NCBI GenBank assembly: GCA_949292525.1
Contig: CASEZJ010000010.1
Span: 1-64,000 of the forward strand
Direction of reading: 5' to 3'
DNA: 64,000 nucleotides
Source of the DNA: an uncultured bacterium
Lineage (GTDB): Bacteria > Bacillota_I > Bacilli_A > Acholeplasmatales > Anaeroplasmataceae
Shown here piece after piece: positions 37,768 to 46,126 of this stretch. Made by a program: the position numbers and the translations under genes. Position 1 is the stretch's first letter; every line of letters begins with the position of its first letter. A model generated the notes under the pieces. The model did no database searches, had not been told where the DNA came from, and saw nothing but the letters and a program-made list of their open reading frames with translations.

Positions 37768-39135
37768 ATGGCTACATATGAAATGGATATGACTAGCGGT
37801 AATTTAGCGGCTAAATTATTAAAATTTAGCGTACCACTAATGTTTTCTGGTATTTTACAATTATTATATAATGCTTTTGATATAATTGTTTTAGGGCAGT
37901 TTTCATCACGTGATGCTATGGCTGCTGTATCATCTACATCAAGTTTAGTAAGCTTATTTGTTAATTTTTTCTTAGGCTTGACTTTAGGCTCAACTGTTTT
38001 AATGAGTAGATATTTTGCCGCTAAGGATCAAGAAAATTGCCAAAAAACAGTTTCAACTACAGTTATAACTTCAGTAATTGTTGGTGTTATAGTGTCTATA
38101 TTAGGAGCAGCATTATCTAGACAAATGTTGGTTTTAATGAATGCTACTCCTAATTTAATAGACATGTCAACAACGTACTTACAAATATATTTTTCGGGTA
38201 TAATATTTAATATTATATATAACTTTGGTGCTGCATTATTAAGAGCAGTTGGTGACACTAAACGTCCTCTAATATATTTAAGTATTGCCGGGATTTTAAA
38301 TGTATGTTTTAATTTATTATTTGTATGTGTTTTTAATTTAAATGTCATTGGGGTAGCATTAGGTACTATTATTTCTGAAGCTGTTAGTGCTATATTAGTA
38401 ATTATTACCTTAATTAGAGGTCCCGAATATTTAAAAATCAACATTAAAAAATTACATCTTGATAAAAAAATATTAAAAAGTATATTTTTAATAGGCATTC
38501 CGGCTAGTTTGCAAAGTGTTATTTTTAATATTTCTAATGTTATGATTCAAGCAAACATAAATAGTTATGGTGATATAGCAGTTGCAGGTAATGGGGTTGC
38601 AAGTTCACTTGAAGGCTTTGTGTATGCTGCTATGAATGCGGTTTATCAAGCCCAGGTTTCTTTTGTAAGTCAAAATGTAGGTGCTAATAAACTTAAAAAT
38701 GTTCCTAAGATTACTAGTCTTGCACATGGTTATGTATTTTTAGCTAATTTAGTCTTTGGTGGCATTATACTATTATTCCCTAACTTTTTTGTAAGTTTAT
38801 ATAATAAAGACCCACAAGTCTTGTCCTACGCAAATGAAAGAATGCTAATAATGATTGGTACATATTTCTTATGTGGTTTTATGGATGTATGTTCTGGTGG
38901 TTTAAGAGGTTTAGGTTATTCATCTATTTCAACAATCATTACTGTAGTTGGTGTTGTTGGATTTAGGCTTGGTTATATTTATACTATTTACCAACTTGAT
39001 CCAAGTTTATTTAGTCTATATTTATCATATCCTATTTCCTGGGTTGTTACTTGGATGATTAGTTTAACAGTATTGATTATAATTTATAAAAAAATGTTAA
39101 ATAGGAAGAAAATAGAATTAGTTACTATTGAGTAA
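37768..39135 (+). CDS. MATE-family efflux transporter
   Basis: A 455-residue antiporter with about 12 TM helices in two six-helix halves. The first half opens MTSGNLAAKLLKFSVPLMFSGILQ with the later NAFDIIVLGQF, which is usual for the DinF/NorM-like group in Firmicutes. The second half begins near residue 235 (FLIGIPASLQSVIFN). Such proteins expel drugs or organic cations using sodium or proton gradients; the substrate is unknown. Nine bases separate it from the preceding small gene, so it may be co-transcribed with parEC. Confidence 0.88.
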   Translation: MATYEMDMTSGNLAAKLLKFSVPLMFSGILQLLYNAFDIIVLGQFSSRDAMAAVSSTSSLVSLFVNFFLGLTLGSTVLMSRYFAAKDQENCQKTVSTTVITSVIVGVIVSILGAALSRQMLVLMNATPNLIDMSTTYLQIYFSGIIFNIIYNFGAALLRAVGDTKRPLIYLSIAGILNVCFNLLFVCVFNLNVIGVALGTIISEAVSAILVIITLIRGPEYLKINIKKLHLDKKILKSIFLIGIPASLQSVIFNISNVMIQANINSYGDIAVAGNGVASSLEGFVYAAMNAVYQAQVSFVSQNVGANKLKNVPKITSLAHGYVFLANLVFGGIILLFPNFFVSLYNKDPQVLSYANERMLIMIGTYFLCGFMDVCSGGLRGLGYSSISTIITVVGVVGFRLGYIYTIYQLDPSLFSLYLSYPISWVVTWMISLTVLIIIYKKMLNRKKIELVTIE

Positions 39136-39156
39136 GAAATAAGGGAGGTAAGCAAG

Positions 39157-39657
39157 ATGACAAAAAAACAAACAATATTAGCAAGCATAATTTGCGTAAT
39201 TATTTCTTGTTTATTTTTCTTTGTTAAAGCCTCCTTTTTATCTTTAATATATTTCCCGTTTATCGCAATTTGTTTCGTCTTAATGGGGATAATTAAATTA
39301 GCATTTACTAGCTTAAAAGAAGAGAAAATAGAATTAATCTACAATTTAACTGAAGGCAGTATAGCTATTATCTGTGGTGTTATTTATTTTCATTTTTATA
39401 CCTATTTTGTTGTTGATATAGTATGTTTTGTTTTAATTGGTATGATTCCTGTTACTAGATTAATAACCGCAAAAAATAAGATTAATCAAATTGGCTTTGA
39501 TTTCTTAAAATATATAGGTTTAATCTCAATATTAGCAGGCTATAGCAAGGTTAATAAGGTGTTTTTTATATTTTGTGGTATAATTTGGTTAATTATAGCA
39601 ATATTAATTATTATAATTTATTTGAAAGGGTGGTTGAAATATGCAAAAAAAGAGTAA
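39157..39657 (+). CDS. Six-TM membrane protein, unknown
   Basis: A 166-residue protein, almost entirely hydrophobic, with about six TM helices and short loops, the longest being AFTSLKEEKIEL near residue 50. It resembles small bacterial DUF308/HdeD-like membrane proteins in size and helix pattern, but I cannot assign a family. GGGAGG precedes the ATG. It overlaps the next gene by 17 bases. Confidence 0.6.
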   Translation: MTKKQTILASIICVIISCLFFFVKASFLSLIYFPFIAICFVLMGIIKLAFTSLKEEKIELIYNLTEGSIAIICGVIYFHFYTYFVVDIVCFVLIGMIPVTRLITAKNKINQIGFDFLKYIGLISILAGYSKVNKVFFIFCGIIWLIIAILIIIIYLKGWLKYAKKE

Positions 39658-40576
39658 ATATATCTGGTACTTAGTAGCCATATGTTGTCTTATTTTATTT
39701 GCCCTAATGTTGATTAGTTCAATAATTGACATTGGCGAAAAACTTAGAAATATTCATTTAGCCGTTGAAATTGTATTTTATGTTTTAGTGGTTGTTTTAG
39801 TCTTTTTTGGTATTATAAATCCGATTAGAATAATAGTAAGTTCACCCGATTTAGCTATAGTTACAAGTCTTGACCATGATGACCCCCGTATTTTTAAAGT
39901 GTATAAAAGGGTGGCAAAAAATATAATTGAAAATAATCAGCTACCTGAGGATAGTGCAAAATTATTGATCGATTATGAAACTAAGGAAGAATTATTAATA
40001 AATTTGCAATATGTATTTCAAACCGATGTAAAAAAAGATTTAAATCGCATTATTATAAACAATGCTAAAGTAGTATTAATTTCAACTGCAATTTGCCAAT
40101 CAGCACGTTTTGACATGATTACAGTTTTTGGGGTTAATTTACAAATGATTAAACAATTAGTTTTAAAATGTGGTTTTAGACCAAACATGAAAAATTTGTC
40201 TAAGCTAACAATCAATGTTTTTGGGACAGCTCTAATTGCTGAAGGCTTAGAAAATATGCGTCTTGAAGATATTTTACCTAATAGTTCAATGAATGTTATT
40301 GGGGAAATACCATTAATAAAACCATTATTAAGTTCGGTTATCCAAGGGATAGCTAATGCATTATTAACTATCAGAATAGGTTGCGTAACAAGAAGATATT
40401 TATTTGCCGATGGTAGTGTTGTAACTAAAGAAGAGATTAGAAGACAAGCTTTAAAAGAGGCGGCTAAAATTTTACCTTTAGTTGTAGCTGATACAATAAC
40501 ATTCTTCCCTAAAAAAATTGTTAGATTTTTTACTAATAAAAAGAAAACAGGAGAAGAAAACTTAGCTGAAATTTAA
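39641..40576 (+). CDS. DUF697/YcjF-like membrane protein
   Basis: A 311-residue protein. Two TM helices at about 9-29 and 40-62, a soluble stretch with basic and acidic residues (about 75-140), then the DUF697-like hydrophobic domain (about 140-250, with ISTAICQSARFDMITVFGVN and IGEIPLIKPLLSSVIQG). DUF697 is sometimes fused to or near Era/Obg-type GTPases; here no GTPase is fused, though obgE lies about a kilobase downstream. Function unknown. GGGTGG precedes the ATG. The last 40 residues are charged and contain FFPKKIVRFFTNKKK. Confidence 0.68.
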   Translation: MQKKSKYIWYLVAICCLILFALMLISSIIDIGEKLRNIHLAVEIVFYVLVVVLVFFGIINPIRIIVSSPDLAIVTSLDHDDPRIFKVYKRVAKNIIENNQLPEDSAKLLIDYETKEELLINLQYVFQTDVKKDLNRIIINNAKVVLISTAICQSARFDMITVFGVNLQMIKQLVLKCGFRPNMKNLSKLTINVFGTALIAEGLENMRLEDILPNSSMNVIGEIPLIKPLLSSVIQGIANALLTIRIGCVTRRYLFADGSVVTKEEIRRQALKEAAKILPLVVADTITFFPKKIVRFFTNKKKTGEENLAEI

Positions 40577-40583
40577 AAAAAAG

Positions 40584-40612
40584 TTGACATTTTATTTCAA
40601 ATGGTTTACAAT
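40584..40612 (+). promoter_or_regulatory. rplU promoter
   Basis: TTGACA (40584-40589), 17 bases, TACAAT (40607-40612). Confidence 0.7.
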
Positions 40613-40617
40613 TACCG

Positions 40618-40699
40618 TGTTGTAACATGCACCACATAGAAAGGGTTAAAAATGAGTAAAATCTACCCTAATAGTGAGTCTTAAAATAAGGAGGTTTCG
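40618..40699 (+). promoter_or_regulatory. rplU 5' leader, candidate L21 leader RNA
   Basis: Eighty untranslated bases separate the promoter from rplU. AGGGT (40642-40646) pairs with ACCCT (40665-40669). An L21 leader RNA is known before rplU in Firmicutes and binds L21; assignment here is by position and size, not a covariance match. Confidence 0.5.
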
Positions 40700-40701
40700 A
40701 C

Positions 40702-41010
40702 ATGTACGCAATTATTGAAACAGGTGGCAAACAAGTAAAAGTTGAAGTTGGTTCTACAATTTTCGTTGAAAAATTACCAGTAGAAGAAGGCACATCTTAT
40801 ACTTTTGATAAAGTGGTTCTTGTTTCTGGTGACAAAACAGTAGTTGGTGCACCATATGTGAAAGGTGCTAATGTTGTGGCTAAAGTTGAAAAACAAGGTC
40901 GTGGCAAAAAAATTATTGTATTTAAATATCGTCCAAAGAAAAATGAAAGAACTAAAAAAGGTCATCGTCAAGCTTATACAAAATTGACTATTGAATCTAT
41001 CAATGCTTAA
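40702..41010 (+). CDS. rplU: 50S ribosomal protein L21
   Basis: A 102-residue 23S-binding protein. Opening [17 protein letters not shown] and the end [15 protein letters not shown] are diagnostic. It heads the conserved rplU-prp-rpmA cluster. AAGGAGG precedes the ATG. Confidence 0.97.
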   Translation: MYAIIETGGKQVKVEVGSTIFVEKLPVEEGTSYTFDKVVLVSGDKTVVGAPYVKGANVVAKVEKQGRGKKIIVFKYRPKKNERTKKGHRQAYTKLTIESINA

Positions 41011-41012
41011 TT

Positions 41013-41318
41013 ATGATTAAAATTAAATTAAATATTGATGACAAATCTTATCATTTAGAAGTTACTGGGCATGCTAATTATGCAAAATATGGCAATGATA
41101 TAGTTTGTTCAGCCGTTTCTACAGCATTAATTATGACTGCCAATTTATTTTTAAAATATAATAATGGTTACAATATTATCAAATTAGATTCTAATGAAGG
41201 TAATTTTATTTTAAAAATAAAACGTGATGAATTTGTCGATATTGTATGTGATAATTTAGTTGATACGCTTAAGCAAATTGTTAAGCAGTATCCTAAAAAT
41301 GTCACTATTAACGGTTAG
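41013..41318 (+). CDS. prp: Ribosomal-processing cysteine protease Prp
   Basis: A 101-residue cysteine protease that trims the N-terminus of L27. The catalytic pair is His20 in [15 protein letters not shown] and Cys32 in that same stretch, as in Staphylococcus Prp. It lies between rplU and rpmA, its fixed position in Firmicutes, and the adjacent L27 has the cleavable extension that it would process. Confidence 0.94.
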   Translation: MIKIKLNIDDKSYHLEVTGHANYAKYGNDIVCSAVSTALIMTANLFLKYNNGYNIIKLDSNEGNFILKIKRDEFVDIVCDNLVDTLKQIVKQYPKNVTING

Positions 41319-41329
41319 GAGGTAAAACA

Positions 41330-41611
41330 ATGTTATTTTTAAATTTACAATTGTTCGCATCTAAAAAAGGTGTTGGTTCTACTAAAAACGGCCGTGATTC
41401 TGAAGCTAAACGTTTAGGAGCTAAGGTAGCTGATGGTCAAGTAGTTACAGCTGGTTCAATTATTTACCGCCAAAGAGGAACTAAGATTTTCCCAGGAAAC
41501 AATGTTGGTCGTGGTGGTGATGATACATTATTTGCTAAAGTAAATGGTGTAGTTAAGTTTGAACGTAAAGGACGCGACAAAAAACAAGTATCTGTTTACA
41601 GCGTAAACTAA
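41330..41611 (+). CDS. rpmA: 50S ribosomal protein L27 with Prp-cleaved N-terminus
   Basis: A 93-residue protein. The first ten residues [10 protein letters not shown] match the Firmicutes L27 leader cleaved by Prp after Phe-Ala; [15 protein letters not shown] follows as the mature start that reaches the peptidyl transferase centre. AGGAGG precedes the ATG. Confidence 0.97.
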   Translation: MLFLNLQLFASKKGVGSTKNGRDSEAKRLGAKVADGQVVTAGSIIYRQRGTKIFPGNNVGRGGDDTLFAKVNGVVKFERKGRDKKQVSVYSVN

Positions 41612-41615
41612 TATA

Positions 41616-41642
41616 ACTAGGCTCTCTGCCTAGTTTTTTTTT
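41616..41642 (+). terminator. rplU-prp-rpmA terminator
   Basis: ACTAGGC (41616-41622) pairs with GCCTAGT (41628-41634), followed by a T-run. It lies 12 bases before obgE, so readthrough or a separate obgE promoter must be involved. Confidence 0.8.
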
Positions 41643-41653
41643 AGGAGGATATT

Positions 41654-42931
41654 ATGTTTATAGATCAAGTAAAAATGGAACTTCATGGTGGTAAAGGCGG
41701 CGATGGTATAGTCGCATATCGCCGTGAATTAAAAGTAGAAATGGGTGGCCCATTTGGTGGTAATGGTGGTAAAGGTGGCTCGATCATCTTTGTTGGTGAT
41801 GAGGGTTTGTCAACTTTATTAGATTTAAAATATATGAAGGTTTTAAAGGCATTACCAGGCGAAAAAGGTAAAAATAAAGGAATGTATGGTGCAAATGCTA
41901 AAGATACATATATTCATGTTCCTTTAGGAACTACCATTTATGATGATGATACGAATTTGGTTATCGCTGATATTACTAGACATAATGAAGAGGCTGTTAT
42001 TTGTAAAGGTGGCCGGGGTGGAAGAGGTAATATGGCCTTTGCTACTGGTGTAAATAAATGCCCTGATTTTTGTGAGAAAGGTGAACCTGGTCAAGTCAGA
42101 TATATTAGATGTGAGCTTAAGGTCTTAGCAGATTGTGGTTTAGTTGGCTTCCCATCTGTAGGAAAATCTACATTGTTATCGATTGTTTCAAAAGCTAAAC
42201 CTAAAATTGCTGATTATCATTTCACTACCTTAGTACCTCAACTTGGTATGGTTGAAACTAAGGATGGTAGAAGCTTTGTAATGGCTGATTTACCAGGTCT
42301 TATTGAAGGGGCCCATCAAGGTGCAGGTTTAGGTTTACAATTTTTAAAACATATTGAACGTTGTAGAGTAATAATTCATGTTATTGATATGGCTAGCGTT
42401 GAAGGACGTGATCCATATAATGACTATTTAATCATTAATAATGAATTAAAAGAATATAAAATGAATTTAATTAATCGTCCTCAAATTGTAGTTGCAAATA
42501 AAATGGATTTACCAGGAGCTAAAGAAAATTTAGCAAAATTTATCGCTCAAGCAAAGGTAGAAGTTATTCCAATTAGTGCATATAAACATGATAATATCGA
42601 TACTCTTTTATATAAGATAGCTGATTTATTAGCCGTAACTAAACCATTTAGTCTATTTGAAGAAGATGAATTAGAACCTAGCGTCGTATATGAATATAAA
42701 GCTGATGAACCAGTATTTTACATCGAAAAAGATAAAGATGGTATCTATAATATAAAAGGTGATAAATTATATCGAATTTTCCAAATGACTAATTTTGAAA
42801 ATGAATCTTCAGTAAATCGCTTTGCTAGACAATTACGTTCATTTGGCGTCGATGATGAGCTACGTAAATTAGGCGCTAAAAATGGGGATACCATTCGCGT
42901 ATTTGATTTTGAATTTGAATTTGTTGAGTAG
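41654..42931 (+). CDS. obgE: GTPase Obg
   Basis: Ribosome-assembly and stress GTPase, 425 residues. The glycine-rich Obg fold (about 1-156, FGGNGGKGGSIIF and CKGGRGGRGNMAF), the G domain (GFPSVGKSTLL, ADLPGLIEGA, NKMDLPG) and a C-terminal OCT domain (about 350-425) are all present. AGGAGG precedes the ATG. The only candidate promoter is inside or before the terminator, so it may depend on partial readthrough from the ribosomal genes. Confidence 0.96.
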   Translation: MFIDQVKMELHGGKGGDGIVAYRRELKVEMGGPFGGNGGKGGSIIFVGDEGLSTLLDLKYMKVLKALPGEKGKNKGMYGANAKDTYIHVPLGTTIYDDDTNLVIADITRHNEEAVICKGGRGGRGNMAFATGVNKCPDFCEKGEPGQVRYIRCELKVLADCGLVGFPSVGKSTLLSIVSKAKPKIADYHFTTLVPQLGMVETKDGRSFVMADLPGLIEGAHQGAGLGLQFLKHIERCRVIIHVIDMASVEGRDPYNDYLIINNELKEYKMNLINRPQIVVANKMDLPGAKENLAKFIAQAKVEVIPISAYKHDNIDTLLYKIADLLAVTKPFSLFEEDELEPSVVYEYKADEPVFYIEKDKDGIYNIKGDKLYRIFQMTNFENESSVNRFARQLRSFGVDDELRKLGAKNGDTIRVFDFEFEFVE

Positions 42932-42940
42932 GATTAAAAA

Positions 42941-43213
42941 ATGAATATCTTTATTATAATTATTATATTAAATATTATATTTTCCCTAATAACCTTAGCT
43001 TTATATATCATAGATAAACAAAAAGCTAAGGCCGGTAAATGGCGAATAAAAGAAAGAACACTTTTATTATTTACCTATTTATTTGGCGCAGTAGGGGCAT
43101 TTATTGGCATTTTTATAGTAAGGCATAAAACAAGACATTGGTACTTTGTTTTATCATGTATTATTAGTTTGATTATACAAGGTAGTCTATTATACTTTAC
43201 TTATAATATATAA
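42941..43213 (+). CDS. DUF1294 membrane protein
   Basis: A 90-residue protein with about three TM helices. The family core is YIIDKQKAKAGKWRIKERTLL followed by GAVGAFIGIFIVRHKTRHWYF, in which the tryptophan-arginine-isoleucine and HKT elements are conserved. Function unknown. It follows obgE by nine bases without a strong binding site. Confidence 0.85.
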   Translation: MNIFIIIIILNIIFSLITLALYIIDKQKAKAGKWRIKERTLLLFTYLFGAVGAFIGIFIVRHKTRHWYFVLSCIISLIIQGSLLYFTYNI

Positions 43214-43237
43214 AGGAGGAGTTTGACTCCTCCTTTA
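43212..43237. terminator. Bidirectional terminator
   Basis: AAAGGAGGAG (43212-43221) pairs with CTCCTCCTTT (43227-43236), flanked by AT-rich sequence. It separates the convergent DUF1294 and minus-strand genes and touches the stop of the latter. Confidence 0.75.
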
Positions 43238-43438
43238 TATATATATTTGAATATTATCTTCATCATTAACAACTTCAATAAGCGGGATACCTTGATACAT
43301 ATGTCTATATTTTTTTATCTCGGCTAATATTTTCTTGGTTTCAATGTTTAAATATTTTTTTAGAACTATAGAAAGAATAAAGGTAGGAAAATAAAGCTTA
43401 AAAGTTTTATCAACATTTTTTACTACAATTTTAATCAT
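43235..43438 (-). CDS. Small protein resembling the C-terminal domain of the adjacent XRE regulator
   Basis: A 67-residue protein. Its order of features (IKIVVKNVDKTFKLYFP, a helix, then LIEVVNDEDNIQIYI) repeats that of the XRE regulator's C-terminal part (LRIEVNEVDGDNVKINLP, a helix, then LLEVNDKDGSNIAIYVS). It looks like a free copy of that domain. Similar domains occur in YvlB-type proteins of Firmicutes. It overlaps the regulator by four bases (ATGA), so both are made together. Role unknown; a dimerisation partner is plausible. Confidence 0.7.
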   Translation of the reverse strand: MIKIVVKNVDKTFKLYFPTFILSIVLKKYLNIETKKILAEIKKYRHMYQGIPLIEVVNDEDNIQIYI

Positions 43439-43899
43439 GATACATAGATTGCGATGTTACTACCGTCTTTATCATTGACTTCTAGTAATTTTCCTATAAC
43501 CCCTTGTTCTATCATTGTGAAAATAACATTGAAATCTATTTTACTTAATAGATCCTCATTTTTGAATTTTAAAGCATTTGTATCTATTAAAGTTTTAATA
43601 ATTCCTAATGGTAAGTTAATTTTAACATTATCACCATCAACTTCATTAACTTCAATGCGTAACAATAGCTTAGAAACATCTTTATTTTCAACATTAACAA
43701 TTGTTTCATTACCTAATAAGTAATCGCAAGATACATTAAATGTATTAGCAATATTTAAAAGCATCTCTAGATCTGGTGTTGAAAGCCCATTTTCCCATTT
43801 ACTGATACTTTGTGGCGTAATATTTAATTTATTAGCTAATTGTTCTTGGGTTAAATCATTCTTTTTTCTTAATTCTTGAATTCGTTCTTTAAATAACAT
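43435..43899 (-). CDS. XRE-family regulator with YvlB-like C-terminal domain
   Basis: A 154-residue protein. The helix-turn-helix (about residues 4-62, MLFKERIQELRKKNDLTQEQ and ITPQSISKWENGLSTPD) is followed by a domain of about 85 residues alternating beta strands and a helix. It has the look of a dimerisation or sensing domain of the kind found in YvlB-type proteins. The stop is TGA and overlaps the small partner gene. The upstream region contains several TAGTTA/TAACTA half-sites that may be its operator. Its signal is unknown. Confidence 0.82.
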   Translation of the reverse strand: MLFKERIQELRKKNDLTQEQLANKLNITPQSISKWENGLSTPDLEMLLNIANTFNVSCDYLLGNETIVNVENKDVSKLLLRIEVNEVDGDNVKINLPLGIIKTLIDTNALKFKNEDLLSKIDFNVIFTMIEQGVIGKLLEVNDKDGSNIAIYVS

Positions 43900-43962
43900 A
43901 ATTTACCTTCTTTCTAGCTTAATTTTATAATAACATTCTTTAAAAAGATAGCACTTTTTATT

Positions 43963-44039
43963 TTAGTTACTAACTATTTAGTTAATATTTCTCAACTAAT
44001 AGTTGAAATTTAATAAATATAATAAAAAACTGCTAACTA
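43963..44039. promoter_or_regulatory. Cluster of TAGTTA/TAACTA inverted half-sites, candidate XRE operator
   Basis: Within 77 bases upstream of the XRE gene are TTAGT-T-ACTAA (43963-43973), TAACTA-TT-TAGTTA (43971-43984, perfect) and TCAACTA-A-TAGTTGA (43992-44006, perfect). A further TAACTA lies at 44034-44039. The repeated half-site in alternating orientation is typical of cooperative repressor binding. It overlaps the terminator of the EIIC-like gene. Confidence 0.5.
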
Positions 44040-44049
44040 ATGCTAGCAG
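44024..44049 (-). terminator. Terminator of the EIIC-like gene
   Basis: On the minus strand CTGCTA (44049-44044) pairs with TAGCAG (44035-44030), followed by TTTTTT. Confidence 0.7.
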
Positions 44050-44056
44050 CCTAAAA

Positions 44057-45184
44057 CTATAATTCTAATTTAAGATCCTCATTTTTATATAGTTTTATTC
44101 TTAAACAAATGAAATGAAATAGTAAAGTTAAAACAATAGGTAAAATGAGACATACACAAATCAAACCTGTTATATCTATAGCTGTTATGCTATTTTTTAA
44201 ACCACTATCAATATCGCTAAACCAACCTTGAATAACACCAATCGGACCAACTAAACCACAGGTACCCATCCCTGAAGCAATAGAAGGACCATTCATTTCT
44301 AATTTAAATAAACAGGTTGTAATTGGGCCAGTAATAGCAGAAGCTAAAATAGTTGGTAGCCAAATAGTTGGTCTTTTTATAATGTTTGGAACTTGTAGCA
44401 TACTTGTACCTAAGCCCTGTGAAACAAGACCTGACCATTTATTTTCCTTAAATGATTGAACAGCAAAACCGATCATTTGACAACAACAGCCAGCTAAAGC
44501 TGCACCACCTGCTAAACCAGTAATGCCAAAGGAAGCACAGATGGCCGCACTTGATATTGGGAGTGTTAGAATCATGCCGACGCTTATAGATAAAATTATT
44601 CCCATTAAGAATGGTTGTAATATTGTAGCCCTGTTAATTGCATCACCTATATAATAGGCAGCCTTTCCAATTGCTGGGGCAATTAGAGTTGCTAAACCGC
44701 ATCCTACTATAATTGTTACTAATGGAGTAACTAAAATATCTATTTTTGTTGTTCCGGCAACAAGTTTGGCAATTTCTGAAGTTATTATTGCGATAAAAAA
44801 AACAGCTAATGGACCACCAGCTTCACCAAGAATATTGCTTGAAATACCAACTGCTACTAAACTAAATAAAACTAATGGTGGTGTTTTTAATGCATAACCG
44901 ATAGCTATAGCCATAGCCGCACCAGAAGCACTAGAAGCATAGCTTGCTATATCAACAAAAAACTTAATATTAGTTAGATCACCAATAGTATCAATAATTG
45001 TACCAATCAGCAAAGAGGCAAAAAGGCCTAATGCCATTTTAGACATTGCGTCTATAAAATATAGTTTAAGTGAGGGCTTTACATTCTTTTTTAAGCAATA
45101 ATTTTTGATAGCTAAGAGAATTTTTTTAGGTTTGCTAATACTTACTATTTCATCTTGAGGATTATTATTTTCCTTTTCCTCCAT
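44057..45184 (-). CDS. EIIC-like membrane protein (PTS_EIIC_2 type)
   Basis: A 375-residue membrane protein with about 9-10 TM helices and a basic N-terminal segment (ISKPKKILLAIKNYC). The conserved-looking segments LGEAGGPLAVFFIAI, GITGLAGGAALAGCCCQMIG and SIASGMGTCGLVGPIGVIQG fit the family that databases label PTS sugar transporter subunit IIC. That family lacks the phosphorylated IIB/IIA parts, and no PTS protein is nearby, so sugar phosphotransfer is doubtful. ATG 45184 follows AAGGAGG; the ATG at 45202 abuts another AGGAGG too closely. Confidence 0.68.
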   Translation of the reverse strand: MEEKENNNPQDEIVSISKPKKILLAIKNYCLKKNVKPSLKLYFIDAMSKMALGLFASLLIGTIIDTIGDLTNIKFFVDIASYASSASGAAMAIAIGYALKTPPLVLFSLVAVGISSNILGEAGGPLAVFFIAIITSEIAKLVAGTTKIDILVTPLVTIIVGCGLATLIAPAIGKAAYYIGDAINRATILQPFLMGIILSISVGMILTLPISSAAICASFGITGLAGGAALAGCCCQMIGFAVQSFKENKWSGLVSQGLGTSMLQVPNIIKRPTIWLPTILASAITGPITTCLFKLEMNGPSIASGMGTCGLVGPIGVIQGWFSDIDSGLKNSITAIDITGLICVCLILPIVLTLLFHFICLRIKLYKNEDLKLEL

Positions 45185-45252
45185 ATTTCCTCCTTGATTC
45201 ATCCTCCTAGTGCTATAGTTATCTATTAGCTTGACCTACACAATCGTACATC

Positions 45253-45272
45253 TTAGTAGCTAGGACTACTAA
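45253..45272. promoter_or_regulatory. Inverted repeat in the divergent EIIC-like/kdgA intergenic region
   Basis: TTAGTAG (45253-45259) and CTACTAA (45266-45272) flank six bases. No T-run follows, so it is more likely an operator or leader hairpin than a terminator. The 280-base divergent region also holds the operator at 45322 and the kdgA promoter; nothing else is clear. Confidence 0.4.
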
Positions 45273-45321
45273 TTTAATTTATTTTACTTGATTATTTTTA
45301 AAAGTAAATATTTAAACTATT

Positions 45322-45335
45322 ATAAAACGTTTTCT
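45322..45335 (+). promoter_or_regulatory. CcpA/LacI-type operator candidate (site 3)
   Basis: ATAAAACGTTTTCT, identical to the site at 30050, 48 bases upstream of the kdgA -35 box. Confidence 0.5.
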
Positions 45336-45382
45336 AATTATAGTTTTATATTAATAAATAATTAAAAGATAAATCGCTTACA

Positions 45383-45411
45383 TTGACAATTTAGCTTCGA
45401 AAAAGTATAAT
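45383..45411 (+). promoter_or_regulatory. Promoter of the kdgA-kduD operon
   Basis: TTGACA (45383-45388), 17 bases, TATAAT (45406-45411): a full consensus promoter, in keeping with the high-expression codon use of the operon. Confidence 0.8.
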
Positions 45412-45463
45412 TTAAGTGGTGAAAAATTTTCATCTACAATATTCAAAAAAAGAGGTAAAATTT

Positions 45464-46114
45464 ATGAAAAAATTTGAAGTTTTGAATCGTATTGCCAACA
45501 TAGGTGTTGTTGCAGTAGTACGTGCCGAAAGCACAGAAAAAGGCTTAAAAATTTCAGAAGCTTGTATTTCTGGTGGAGTAACTGCAATCGAAGTTACTTT
45601 CACAGTTCCTGGCGCTGGTGAAATTATCTCTAATTTAATTAAAAATTATGCAGATAATGAAAATGTTCTAATCGGTGCAGGTACAGTTTTAGATTCTGAA
45701 ACTGCTCGTCAAGCTATTTTAAATGGTGCTAAATTTATCGTAAGCCCATGCTTTGATGAAGAAGTAGCTAAATTATGTAATCGTTATCAAGTTCCTTATA
45801 TTCCTGGTACACAAACTGTATTAGAAGTTAAAATGGCTCTTGATGCTGGCTGTGATGTTATCAAAGTATTCCCAGGTGATATTTTAGGACCTAGATTTAT
45901 TAAAGACGTTCATGGACCACTTCCATATGCTAATTTAATGCCTTCTGGTGGTGTAGATTTAGCTAACATACCTGATTGGATTAAAGCAGGTGTTGTTTGC
46001 GTAAGTGCAGGTTCAAGTTTAACTGCTCCTGCTAAAAAAGGCGACTATGCTGGTGTAACTGAGCTTGCAAAACAATTTGTAGCTGCAGTAAAGGATGCAA
46101 GAGCAAAAAAGTAA
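45464..46114 (+). CDS. kdgA: KDPG aldolase (2-dehydro-3-deoxyphosphogluconate aldolase)
   Basis: Splits KDPG to pyruvate and glyceraldehyde 3-phosphate, the last step of the pathway in this operon. The 216-residue TIM barrel has VVAVVRAES near the start, GAGTVLDSETA, and the Schiff-base lysine in CDVIKVFPGD. PSGGVDLANIPDWIKAG gives the phosphate site. Also known as eda. ATG 45464 follows AGAGGTAAA; the GTG at 45416 lies just after the -10 box. It is first in the operon. Confidence 0.94.
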   Translation: MKKFEVLNRIANIGVVAVVRAESTEKGLKISEACISGGVTAIEVTFTVPGAGEIISNLIKNYADNENVLIGAGTVLDSETARQAILNGAKFIVSPCFDEEVAKLCNRYQVPYIPGTQTVLEVKMALDAGCDVIKVFPGDILGPRFIKDVHGPLPYANLMPSGGVDLANIPDWIKAGVVCVSAGSSLTAPAKKGDYAGVTELAKQFVAAVKDARAKK

Positions 46115-46126
46115 TGAGGTAGTTAT

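Noticed and set aside
38028-38498. Minus-strand open frame of 156 codons inside the MATE gene
   Set aside because: Antisense to a clear membrane transporter; low-complexity sequence without motifs or start signals.
44057-45184. EIIC-like gene as a functional PTS sugar permease
   Set aside because: No EIIA or EIIB domain or gene is nearby and the family is poorly characterised, so the entry is kept as EIIC-like only.
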